Positions 38,039 to 45,036 of a stretch of DNA of 64,000 nt are shown here, in pieces. The stretch is from Porifericola rhodea. GTDB taxonomy: Bacteria > Bacteroidota > Bacteroidia > Cytophagales > Cyclobacteriaceae. The notes under the pieces were generated by a model, which had not been told where the DNA came from, did not search any database, and saw nothing but the letters and a program-made list of their open reading frames with translations. The stretch covers positions 5,224,501 to 5,288,500 of the forward strand of contig NZ_CP119421.1 of NCBI RefSeq assembly GCF_030506305.1, read 5' to 3'. Position 1 is the stretch's first letter. Each line of letters begins with the position of its first letter. The translations under genes were made by a program, and so were the position numbers.

Positions 38039-38212
38039 ATGGAAAATATCAGGGACATAAAAAAGCATCTTCAGCAAGAAGACTATTTAGAAATCAGTAA
38101 AATCACAGGATACTCACCTGAGTACATTAAAAACTGTGTTAATTATCGTAGAAACAATCGTTTGATTGTGATGGCAGCACAGGAAATATTAGTTTCCGCA
38201 CAGCAAGTTTAA
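38039..38212 (+). CDS. Small Cro-like protein, 57 aa
   Basis: The 57-residue frame begins at the ATG at 38039, directly after the operator array, and reads MENIRDIKKHLQQEDY then LEISKITGYSPEYIKNC, a probable helix-turn-helix, with a basic stretch (NYRRNNR). It resembles a small Cro-type partner divergent from an S24 repressor. An upstream frame to 37988 exists but would run through the operators. A DNA-binding role is inferred from the predicted fold and from position. Confidence 0.6.
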   Translation: MENIRDIKKHLQQEDYLEISKITGYSPEYIKNCVNYRRNNRLIVMAAQEILVSAQQV

Positions 38213-38216
38213 TAGT

Positions 38217-38606
38217 TTACTCCCAAATACCCGGAGGTAAAATTTCTAATACGTGTTGGTCAGGATCATGGAAGTAAAACGAATACAAATTATCCTTCCA
38301 GTGCTGTTCATGCAGTATGCTTATATTCTGCTCTTTTAGATAGGCTTTCCATACCTCATACTCTTTAAGATCAACCTCAAACGCCAAATGCTGCTGTCCA
38401 TAGGCAAAATGCGGAGGAAGTTTAGTTTCACTTTTGGTCACTTCTGGGAGAAAACACAGCAACACACTACTACCAGCTTTAAAGAATACATGCCTACCTT
38501 CTACAAAACTTATAAGTTCAAACCCCATAAGCTTTTCATAGAATTGGCGTGTTTTTGCCAAATCGCTAACATATAAGCAGTTTTCTTTTATTTGATGTAC
38601 CTTCAT
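38217..38606 (-). CDS. VOC-family (glyoxalase-like) protein
   Basis: The 129-residue protein has the paired beta-alpha-beta-beta-beta units of the VOC superfamily. It starts KVHQIKENCLYVSDLAKTRQFYE and contains QQHLAFEV and a later FYFHDPDQHVLEI, which places His and Glu residues typical of the metal site of glyoxalase/dioxygenase-like proteins. The reaction is not determinable. Length is normal for a single-domain VOC protein. It lies 45 bases downstream of a small hypothetical gene on the same strand. Confidence 0.85.
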   Translation of the reverse strand: MKVHQIKENCLYVSDLAKTRQFYEKLMGFELISFVEGRHVFFKAGSSVLLCFLPEVTKSETKLPPHFAYGQQHLAFEVDLKEYEVWKAYLKEQNISILHEQHWKDNLYSFYFHDPDQHVLEILPPGIWE

Positions 38607-38651
38607 AAAAAAAAACAGAAAGCAATTAGCTTTCTGTATATTAAAACTGTC

Positions 38652-38855
38652 CTAGTTTTCTCTGACCAGCTCAAAATAGCGATCAAATATTTTTCTATCC
38701 AATAATATGGTAGGCTTTCCCCTACCCCAATCTGTTGAAACTTCATACAAGCCATTATAAGCTCTACCGATATAAGCCTTATCTGGCTCGAACCCCAATA
38801 GGCCATTGGCTCCCTGAGGCTGCTTGCTACATTTGAATGATATTTGAAACTTATC
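38652..38855 (-). CDS. Conserved-looking hypothetical protein, 67 aa
   Basis: The small frame reads MDKFQISFKC at its likely start (38855), with upstream in-frame ATGs at 38882 and 38909. It has a compact Gly/Tyr/Arg-rich core, AYIGRAYNGLYEVSTDWG, and ends with ILLDRKIFDRYFEL. I recall similar short proteins in other Bacteroidota, but no domain name is known to me. No signal or membrane segment is seen. No function is proposed. Confidence 0.6.
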   Translation of the reverse strand, partial: DKFQISFKCSKQPQGANGLLGFEPDKAYIGRAYNGLYEVSTDWGRGKPTILLDRKIFDRYFELVREN

Positions 38856-39407
38856 CATTACTCTGTTGTATTTTCTCACCATAGCTCTATCAATTTTTGT
38901 GCAAAACAATTTATAAGTTACATGCCTATGTTTAGTAGGTAGTTTAATTTGTCATAACTAATATAGCACAATTATTATAATTTAAAATACTTTAAACAAC
39001 CTTATAACATAAAAACAATACTTTTTTGTCAAATATTATCATAAAATAAATAATGATATAGTTATAACTACTCATAAATATTTACAATAAGCTATATTTA
39101 TTACGTGGTTGTGAGGGTATGTATCAGCAAAAAATATATGATAGGAACTGACAGAAATTTCAAATATTTATAAACATGCACCTTACTACAGAAGTTGTTA
39201 AAGAGGTATCTGCTTATTAATCAACTTCTTATATTTTTAAAGAAGTTGATTGTTTTAGGCAGCTTCAATAAGCTACATAATCAAATTAAAAAGTAGCTTT
39301 TGTACAGTTATAAGATTATGGGAAAAGCCTAAAAAAATTGATGTAGACTTTTTTCTACACTTTCCCCATAAGTGAGCAACATTTTTTAAATCTAAATTCT
39401 ATTTTTT
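38856..39407. other. Gene-less AT-rich spacer with hairpins
   Basis: This 552-base spacer lies between divergent genes. It holds a perfect 12-bp inverted repeat (39219-39230 with 39240-39251, 9-base loop) followed by a GTTTT tract, and a weaker 7-bp repeat (39270-39276 with 39293-39299). No protein-coding frame is convincing. A small RNA with its own terminator would fit, but this is not proven. Confidence 0.45.
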
Positions 39408-39872
39408 ATGAGTACTATGGAAAGAAATAAAGAAATAACTAATACAATCAATGAATTGATTGCTATTTGTGCAGAAGGTGAAAGAGGTTACAAACGTGCT
39501 TCTGAACAGGTAGAAGTACAGGATTTTAAGACTATTCTCTATCGCTTGTCTCAACAAAGAGCTCTATTCCGCGGAGAGTTGGAAAATGATCTTATCAAAG
39601 ATTTTGGAGAGGAAGCTAAAGGTGACGATTCTATTTTGAGTAAATTACATAGAGGATGGTTAGATTTTAAAGCTGGACTTAGTGGCAATGATACCAAAGC
39701 TGTATTAGATGAATGCATACGCGGAGAAAATCATGCTATTGAAAAATATACCGATGCCCTAAGAGGAAAATTGCCTGCATACCTGGAAGAAAAAGTGCAG
39801 GAGCAACTTAAAATGATTAAGGGTACTAAGAGTCAGTTACTTGAATTTGAATCAGAGATCACACATTCATAA
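39408..39872 (+). CDS. PA2169-type four-helix-bundle protein (DUF2383)
   Basis: The 154-residue protein is all helical and matches the PA2169/DUF2383 family: NELIAICAEGERGYKRASEQ on the first helix and CIRGENHAIEKYTDAL on a later one. A ferritin-like bundle with possible metal-binding His and Glu residues is suggested. The biological role is not well known; related proteins appear under stress in other bacteria. It starts a group of small stress and envelope-type genes and ends in its own terminator. Confidence 0.85.
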   Translation: MSTMERNKEITNTINELIAICAEGERGYKRASEQVEVQDFKTILYRLSQQRALFRGELENDLIKDFGEEAKGDDSILSKLHRGWLDFKAGLSGNDTKAVLDECIRGENHAIEKYTDALRGKLPAYLEEKVQEQLKMIKGTKSQLLEFESEITHS

Positions 39873-39894
39873 TTTAAATTTGAAACAGATTACT

Positions 39895-39923
39895 AAAGCA
39901 AAGGCAAAGTCCTTTGCTTTTTT
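39895..39923 (+). terminator. Rho-independent terminator
   Basis: AAAGCAAAGG (39895-39904) pairs with CCTTTGCTTT (39911-39920), then a T run. It separates the DUF2383 gene from the APP1-type gene 26 bases further on. Confidence 0.85.
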
Positions 39924-39948
39924 ATGATATCTATCAAATGTTATAAGA

Positions 39949-41115
39949 ATGGATCTATTTACGATTGTAGTTGATATTATCAACTATCCTTTCCGTAAGT
40001 TTAAGTCATTTGTAAAGAAAAAACTAGGCTGGGTAGGCAAACCAATCATCCAACCTTATAGGGGTTATGGCAACCATTACCAGTTTTTTATAAAAGGGCG
40101 AGTTATTGAAGATACAGGTTTATCTCAGCCAGAAGAAAGTGATAGCCTGTGGCAAAACCTACTGGCTATGATCAAGCGGTACAGTAGCAGTGGCATATCT
40201 GAGGTTGAGGTGTATGCAGAATTTAATGGTGAGACTAAAAAGTATGTTACTGACGATGATGGTTTTTTTATAGTTAACCAAGTAGTTCCTCAAGGTGTTA
40301 TCAATGACGAAGATTGGCAGCCAATACGCTTTTATATTAAGAGAAATGATCGCATCTATACCGAAAGCGTAGGCGAAATATTGTTAACAAGAAAGAAAGC
40401 ACAGTTTGGCGTAATAACAGATATTGATGATACACTATTGATCTCGCACGCCACCAATATGAGGAAAAAGCTGCGCCTCATGTTATTTAAAAATGCTAAA
40501 ACTCGTCTTCCCTTTGATGGTGTAGCGGCATTTTATTGCGCATTAGAAAAAGGCACTCAAAATAACGATGAGAAAAATTTTAACCCTTTTTTCTACGTAT
40601 CCAGCAGCGAGTGGAACCTCTATGATTTATTAACTGACTTTTGTCTTCACCATGATTTACCAAAAGGCCCTTTTTTACTACGTGAAGTAAAAGTATCACT
40701 GAAAAAAATCTGGAAAGCAGGTGGAGGTAACCATAACCATAAACTGGATAAAATACGTCATATTCTGAACCTGCACGAAGAAAGAGAGTTTATTCTGATC
40801 GGTGATAGCGGGCAGCACGATGCCGAAATTTACAGCCAGATTGTAAAAGAATACGCTGAAAGAATTAATACAATTTACATAAGGGATGTAAAGCGCTCCA
40901 GACACGATGCCGTACAAAAAATTGCAGACTCTTTAAAAGAATATAATACAGAAATGATTTTGGTAGAAGATACAGAAGCTGCAGCCGTAGATGCGATAAA
41001 AAAGGGTTATTTACCACCAAAAGCACTTAAATCTATTGTAGACGAAAAAACTTTTAATAAAAGGATGTCTAGTGATCTGCAAATAGTACTAGACAGAATG
41101 GTTAATCAGGAATAG
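39949..41115 (+). CDS. APP1-type phosphatidate phosphatase domain protein
   Basis: The 388-residue protein has an N-terminal beta-sandwich-like half and a C-terminal DUF2183/APP1 catalytic domain of the HAD superfamily. The nucleophile motif reads TDIDDTLL (Asp158, Asp160), followed by FYVSSSEWNLYDLL and a later ILIGDSGQHDAEIY with the conserved Asp. Yeast App1 dephosphorylates phosphatidate to diacylglycerol; bacterial relatives are presumed phosphatases. No signal peptide is seen. It faces a diacylglycerol kinase, which would run the reverse reaction, with seven bases between stops. Confidence 0.85.
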   Translation: MDLFTIVVDIINYPFRKFKSFVKKKLGWVGKPIIQPYRGYGNHYQFFIKGRVIEDTGLSQPEESDSLWQNLLAMIKRYSSSGISEVEVYAEFNGETKKYVTDDDGFFIVNQVVPQGVINDEDWQPIRFYIKRNDRIYTESVGEILLTRKKAQFGVITDIDDTLLISHATNMRKKLRLMLFKNAKTRLPFDGVAAFYCALEKGTQNNDEKNFNPFFYVSSSEWNLYDLLTDFCLHHDLPKGPFLLREVKVSLKKIWKAGGGNHNHKLDKIRHILNLHEEREFILIGDSGQHDAEIYSQIVKEYAERINTIYIRDVKRSRHDAVQKIADSLKEYNTEMILVEDTEAAAVDAIKKGYLPPKALKSIVDEKTFNKRMSSDLQIVLDRMVNQE

Positions 41116-41122
41116 TAAAACA

Positions 41123-42013
41123 TTAGCTACCAGGTATGATGATCTGAAAAGCGTGTTTTTCTATACGAACACTTACTTCTTCTGGATAGCCTTTAATTTC
41201 ACCATCAATTTGAAGCACTTCTTTTTGAGGGTTTTGAATAGTAATCTCTCTACACGAAAGAATTTTGATGTAGGGAGAAGTCTTTAAGCTACCTTTAAAC
41301 ATATGGTAGGCAATTGAGAGAATTGCATAGCGAGGAAACGGCTTTACGATACATATCTCAAACTTGCCATCATCTATACGCCCTACTGGGTTTACTACCG
41401 CCCCAGTACCATATTGCCGGGCGTTGGCTATCACTACCATATGAGCTTTCTTCTTAAACTTATGCCCCTTAATCTCAAAGCGAAATTTTTTAGGCACAGT
41501 TTGAAAAATCTCTCGCATAAACTGCTTAAAATAACCTAGTTTACCCCTGATTTTTTCTTCTTCAAATCTTTTTACCACTTTGGCGTTCAGACCTATATCG
41601 CTTAAATGTAGACAAAGGTGTTTATCATTAATTATTAAAGCATCTACAGCCTGTTTCTTGCCTTCAATCAGAAGCCTGGTAGCTTGCTCAGGATTTTCGT
41701 TTATTCCTAATTCTCTGGCCAATCCATTTGCAGAGCCCAGAGGAACAATACCAAACAATACATTTCTATCTTTAATGGTATCTGCTACAAAGTTACATGT
41801 ACCATCCCCTCCTACAGCAACCACCACATCGGGCTGATACGCATTCATTGCTTCTAGGGCATATTCACGATCTTCATCTACTCCTTTGGTTTCGTAAATC
41901 TGATAGCTTTTTTTATGGCTACCCAGTATCTCTTTAACTTTTTGCAAATACTTAGACTTATCTACACCACCAGATATTGGATTGATGATAAATAAAAACT
42001 TTTCTCTGTTCAT
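41123..42013 (-). CDS. Diacylglycerol kinase family lipid kinase
   Basis: The 296-residue protein belongs to the YegS/BmrU/DgkB group. Motifs include INPISGGVDK at the N-terminus, VVAVGGDGTCNFVAD, and GIVPLGSANGLARELG, with a C-terminal beta-sandwich. Such enzymes phosphorylate diacylglycerol or related lipids. The ATG at 42013 is chosen because the terminator of the next gene upstream sits at 42069-42098; an upstream TTG-type extension to 42103 would run through it. It converges on the APP1-type phosphatase gene. Confidence 0.9.
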   Translation of the reverse strand: MNREKFLFIINPISGGVDKSKYLQKVKEILGSHKKSYQIYETKGVDEDREYALEAMNAYQPDVVVAVGGDGTCNFVADTIKDRNVLFGIVPLGSANGLARELGINENPEQATRLLIEGKKQAVDALIINDKHLCLHLSDIGLNAKVVKRFEEEKIRGKLGYFKQFMREIFQTVPKKFRFEIKGHKFKKKAHMVVIANARQYGTGAVVNPVGRIDDGKFEICIVKPFPRYAILSIAYHMFKGSLKTSPYIKILSCREITIQNPQKEVLQIDGEIKGYPEEVSVRIEKHAFQIIIPGS

Positions 42014-42068
42014 AGGTTGTAAAGCGCCATTTTTAGCCCTTTTACTGAAAGTAACTTTTGTTTCAGAC

Positions 42069-42098
42069 AAAAAAAAATCAGGGCAAACACCCTGATTT
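42069..42098 (-). terminator. Terminator of the acidic lipoprotein gene
   Basis: AAATCAGGG (42075-42083) pairs with CCCTGATTT (42090-42098). The minus-strand T tract is the A run at 42069-42077. Its position supports the kinase start at 42013. Confidence 0.85.
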
Positions 42099-42120
42099 CT
42101 CATAGTTTATGTATTAATGA

Positions 42121-42525
42121 TTAGCTATCGATCTCGCTCTGAATGTTTTGCTTCAGATCATTCCAAGACTCGTTAAGATCTGCTTTCAATTCATTCCAGT
42201 TATCTTCAGTAGCGTTTTTAACTTCTTCAAGATCGCTGTTAAGTTCATTTAATTCTTCTTCCATTTCAGCTTTAGCGTCTTCAGAAGCATTTTCCATGTC
42301 GTTTTCTACTTTGCTAATTCTGTTCTGAATAGCGGCTTCCCACTCTTCCTGCTCCTGCTCCCAGTTAGCTTCCATTTGCTCCATGTCATTGTCTTCCATA
42401 ATATCAGTGTCTTCCATTTGGTCACCTGCGTTGTTCTGGTTAGGTGAGTCGCACTGAGCGAATAAAAACATTGAAAAAACTGAAGCAAGTACTAATGATG
42501 CTACTTTATTGAAATTGGTTTTCAT
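42121..42525 (-). CDS. Acidic coiled-coil lipoprotein, 134 aa
   Basis: The 134-residue protein has a lipoprotein signal (hydrophobic run then FLFAQCDS, Cys near residue 25). The mature part is strongly acidic and helical, rich in Glu, Asp, Asn and Trp, with heptad-like repeats such as MEEELNELNSDLEEVK. No enzymatic motif is seen. Such proteins can act as periplasmic or surface-exposed scaffolds or chaperone-like factors. It is transcribed alone, between the lipid kinase and YtxH genes in the stress-type cluster. Confidence 0.75.
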   Translation of the reverse strand: MKTNFNKVASLVLASVFSMFLFAQCDSPNQNNAGDQMEDTDIMEDNDMEQMEANWEQEQEEWEAAIQNRISKVENDMENASEDAKAEMEEELNELNSDLEEVKNATEDNWNELKADLNESWNDLKQNIQSEIDS

Positions 42526-42702
42526 GTCTGAAAAAGTTTGGTTTAATAAAAAAATTGTGTGTAAATATTATAATCAAAAAAGATCTAAAAAGTTTACCTA
42601 AAGGACCATTGAATTTCCTCCGTCCTATCAAATATCTTAATTTCAGGTAACAAACAGCTTAAAAAGTGAGGAATCAAAAAAGTACTTATTCGTTTTACAA
42701 GC

Positions 42703-42939
42703 TTATTTAAAGCTGAAAATTGATTTTTTACTTTTTTTAGAAGATCTATGCATTCCTTTGCTAATTGCTTCTGCAAGACCATCAATGTTTTTGTTAATTG
42801 ATTTTTCAAGGTCTTTGCGAAACCTATTGCTGTCTTTGTTAAACCTTTTACGAGTTTTAATTCCTTTATCAGGTGCTGTTAATATACCTGTGGCTACACC
42901 TGCTAAAAGTCCTACTACAATTCCTGATATAAGTCTCAT
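42703..42939 (-). CDS. YtxH-like small membrane protein
   Basis: The 78-residue protein has an N-terminal Gly/Ala-rich membrane helix (RLISGIVVGLLAGVATGI followed by LTAPDKG) and a basic cytoplasmic tail ending in KKSKKSIFSFK. This matches the YtxH (general stress) pattern with the TAPxxG turn. YtxH proteins are linked to stress responses in Bacillus; the molecular role is unknown. It is on the same strand as the acidic lipoprotein gene. Confidence 0.8.
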   Translation of the reverse strand: MRLISGIVVGLLAGVATGILTAPDKGIKTRKRFNKDSNRFRKDLEKSINKNIDGLAEAISKGMHRSSKKSKKSIFSFK

Positions 42940-43277
42940 ACTATTGGTCTGGTTTATTTGTTTAGCAATATATACTGTAAATGCCGTGCCAATTCCATGT
43001 ATAAAACTGATAATACTCTAAAAATGGGCTTTCTGGCGAATTACAGGGCTTTTTTTATAGCTTAAAAGTATTCTTTCAATACGCTAGGCTTGTTATAGCC
43101 AGCTTTTTCCGAGGAAAGTATTCTACATTATGTGGAACACTTTCTAAAAATAAGGATATTCATTTTTATTAAGCGTATACAAACATTTAAGGGGCTTTTG
43201 TTCTTATAAAAAAGAGACTTGCAAAAGTGAGTATCACATTAATTATAAATCATTTTTTTAACTCAAATTTGAATAGT
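42940..43277. other. Gene-less 338-base spacer
   Basis: No gene is seen. AAAGTATTCT occurs twice as a direct repeat, at 43065-43074 and 43115-43124, 50 bases apart; this could be a paired regulator site for the flanking YtxH or Pmp3 gene, but there is no other support. Confidence 0.35.
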
Positions 43278-43433
43278 ATGTCATTATTATCAATTATTCT
43301 GGCAATTTTTTTACCACCATTAGGCGTAGCGATGAAGTATGGTTTGTCCAGCAAATTTTGGATCAATCTGATTTTAACATTAATCGGATGGTTACCCGGC
43401 GTTATTCACGCATTTGTGGTATTATCTCGCTAG
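43278..43433 (+). CDS. YqaE/Pmp3-family membrane protein
   Basis: The 51-residue protein has two membrane helices: LLSIILAIFLPPLGVAMKYG and a later INLILTLIGWLPGVIHAF. This is the Pmp3/YqaE (UPF0057) fold, with the LPPLGV and WLPGxIHA motifs intact. Such proteins affect membrane potential and salt tolerance in other organisms. The ATG at 43278 gives the normal family length; an upstream in-frame ATG adds 17 residues with no match. A terminator follows. Confidence 0.88.
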   Translation: MSLLSIILAIFLPPLGVAMKYGLSSKFWINLILTLIGWLPGVIHAFVVLSR

Positions 43434-43457
43434 GCAGCATTAAATTATAAATATTGT

Positions 43458-43485
43458 AAAGGACTGTATAAGCGCAGTCCTTTTA
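43458..43485 (+). terminator. Rho-independent terminator
   Basis: AAAGGACTG (43458-43466) pairs with CAGTCCTTT (43475-43483), followed by T residues. It ends the Pmp3-like gene. Confidence 0.8.
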
Positions 43486-43527
43486 TAAAGTTTTCTAATT
43501 TGAATAAACCTTTACAATTAATACAAG

Positions 43528-43809
43528 ATGAAAAAGCCTAAAGAGTTCTTGAAAGAACATACCGACGACGACCAATTCAAAGAGTATATGGTGAGTGGAC
43601 TAACTCTAGTTTCCGCAATAGTGGTAAGGCGCCTGATCAAATATTTATGGAAAGTTAGCACTAATACCGAGCCACCAGAAAATCCTGCTTCTAGGAATGT
43701 CTCCTGGAAAGAAGCTTTTCTATTTACGGTACTTACCGGTATTATGGTAAGTGTAACTAAACTACTAATCCGTAGAAATGTGGCCGTTGGTTTAGAAGAA
43801 CATTATTAA
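43528..43809 (+). CDS. Small membrane protein, possible DUF4235
   Basis: The 93-residue protein has two membrane helices, at about residues 20-40 and 65-85, with positively charged flanks (VVRRLIKYLWK between them and KLLIRR after the second). The WKEAFLFTVLTGIMVSVTK segment resembles DUF4235-type proteins, but the match is loose. It lies between the Pmp3-like and topoisomerase genes on the same strand and fits a membrane-stress group. No function is known. Confidence 0.6.
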   Translation: MKKPKEFLKEHTDDDQFKEYMVSGLTLVSAIVVRRLIKYLWKVSTNTEPPENPASRNVSWKEAFLFTVLTGIMVSVTKLLIRRNVAVGLEEHY

Positions 43810-43888
43810 TAATTATCAAATCTACACACAAGCTTGCTGGCACTTTTTGAGTGTCAGTAACTTTTTCTCCATTATAAGTTTTAGAGCA

Positions 43889-44944
43889 GTGCAAGAGATC
43901 GTAGAATGCCCGGACAATCTGGTGTATATATCCCATGCCGAAAAGGGATATACCCGAATTAAAAGAGGAAGAGGATTTAGCTACCATTTGCATAATGGAG
44001 ACAGAATAGAGAATCCTAAAATCGTTGAGCGTATCAAGGCACTAGGAATCCCGCCCATGTGGAAAAAAGTATGGATATGCCAGGATCCTAATGGTCATCT
44101 GCAGGCGACAGGCTACGATCAAAAAAACCGCAAGCAATATATTTACCATCAGGATTGGGTTACTTTTCGTAACCTGGCCAAGTTTAATCGTATTAGAGAG
44201 TTTGGTTTAGCCCTACCTTCCATTAGGGAGTACACCTCGGCTCATCTTCAGGAAAAAGGCTGGCCTAAAGAAAAAGTGATCTCTCTGGTAATTCAAATGA
44301 TGGACGAATATCATATTCGTATAGGTAACCAATACTATAAAGAGCAGAATGAAACATTTGGCGTTACTACCCTCAGACGAAAGCATCTTGATTTTGAACA
44401 AGGTGTAGGTAGACTGGAATACAAAGCCAAAAGTGGAAAATACAGAAAAATTAATCTACAAAACAACCAACTCACTAAACTGGTCAAAGAATGCGCTGAC
44501 CTGCCAGGTTACGAAATTTTCACCTATCGGGATGTTAATAAGAAGTACCAAAGTATTAGTTCTCAGGATGTAAACGAACATCTGCACCAAATTGCCGGAG
44601 AATCATTTTCCTGCAAAGATTTTAGAACCTGGGGAGGCACCATTATGACAGTAGAGAAAAGGGAAATTGCTCTTGAAGAGATTAAAGAAAACCCACGCCT
44701 AAAGCTGGAGTCTACGCTTGTAAAAAAAGTAGCTCAGGAGTTGGGCAATACCCTGAGTGTCTGTAGAGAATACTACATGCATCCTTTAATCTTAGAAAAA
44801 GCTGTGCTGGAGGATTTTGATGCTAAAGCTTATATGAGTAAAAAAAAACTGAAACTAAGTAATAAACACAAGAGCTTACTCAGAGAGAGCGAAACAGTGG
44901 TTTTAAATATTTTAAATGAGTTTGACTGTAAAGCTACTAAGTAG
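43889..44944 (+). CDS. Type IB DNA topoisomerase
   Basis: The 351-residue protein belongs to the poxvirus-like bacterial topoisomerase IB family, which relaxes supercoils by a 3'-phosphotyrosine nick. Motifs match the family: N-terminal GRGFSYH, IPPMWKKVWIC, an NRKQYIYH segment with the first catalytic Arg, VTTLRRKHL with the catalytic Lys, KDFRTWGGT with the second Arg, and the active-site Tyr296 in REYYMHP. No ATG precedes the first conserved block; the frame opens only with a TTG at 43847 or this GTG at 43889, so the start is uncertain. Confidence 0.88.
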   Translation: MQEIVECPDNLVYISHAEKGYTRIKRGRGFSYHLHNGDRIENPKIVERIKALGIPPMWKKVWICQDPNGHLQATGYDQKNRKQYIYHQDWVTFRNLAKFNRIREFGLALPSIREYTSAHLQEKGWPKEKVISLVIQMMDEYHIRIGNQYYKEQNETFGVTTLRRKHLDFEQGVGRLEYKAKSGKYRKINLQNNQLTKLVKECADLPGYEIFTYRDVNKKYQSISSQDVNEHLHQIAGESFSCKDFRTWGGTIMTVEKREIALEEIKENPRLKLESTLVKKVAQELGNTLSVCREYYMHPLILEKAVLEDFDAKAYMSKKKLKLSNKHKSLLRESETVVLNILNEFDCKATK

Positions 44945-44979
44945 CATTTAAATTAAAACTAACGGCATTGCACTACGCT

Positions 44980-45013
44980 AAAAAAAGCCGCTTTAGTTAT
45001 ACTAGAGCGGCTT
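44980..45013 (-). terminator. Terminator of the peptide-transporter gene
   Basis: AAGCCGCT (44985-44992) pairs with AGCGGCTT (45006-45013), with TAG/CTA extending the stem. The A run at 44980-44986 gives the T tract on the minus strand. Confidence 0.75.
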
Positions 45014-45036
45014 ATAATTTAAATTTCTACTTTAGT

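Noticed and set aside
42594-42809. 71-residue minus-strand frame overlapping the YtxH gene
   Set aside because: It overlaps the YtxH coding region in another frame, and the YtxH reading has a proper helix and TAPxxG turn.
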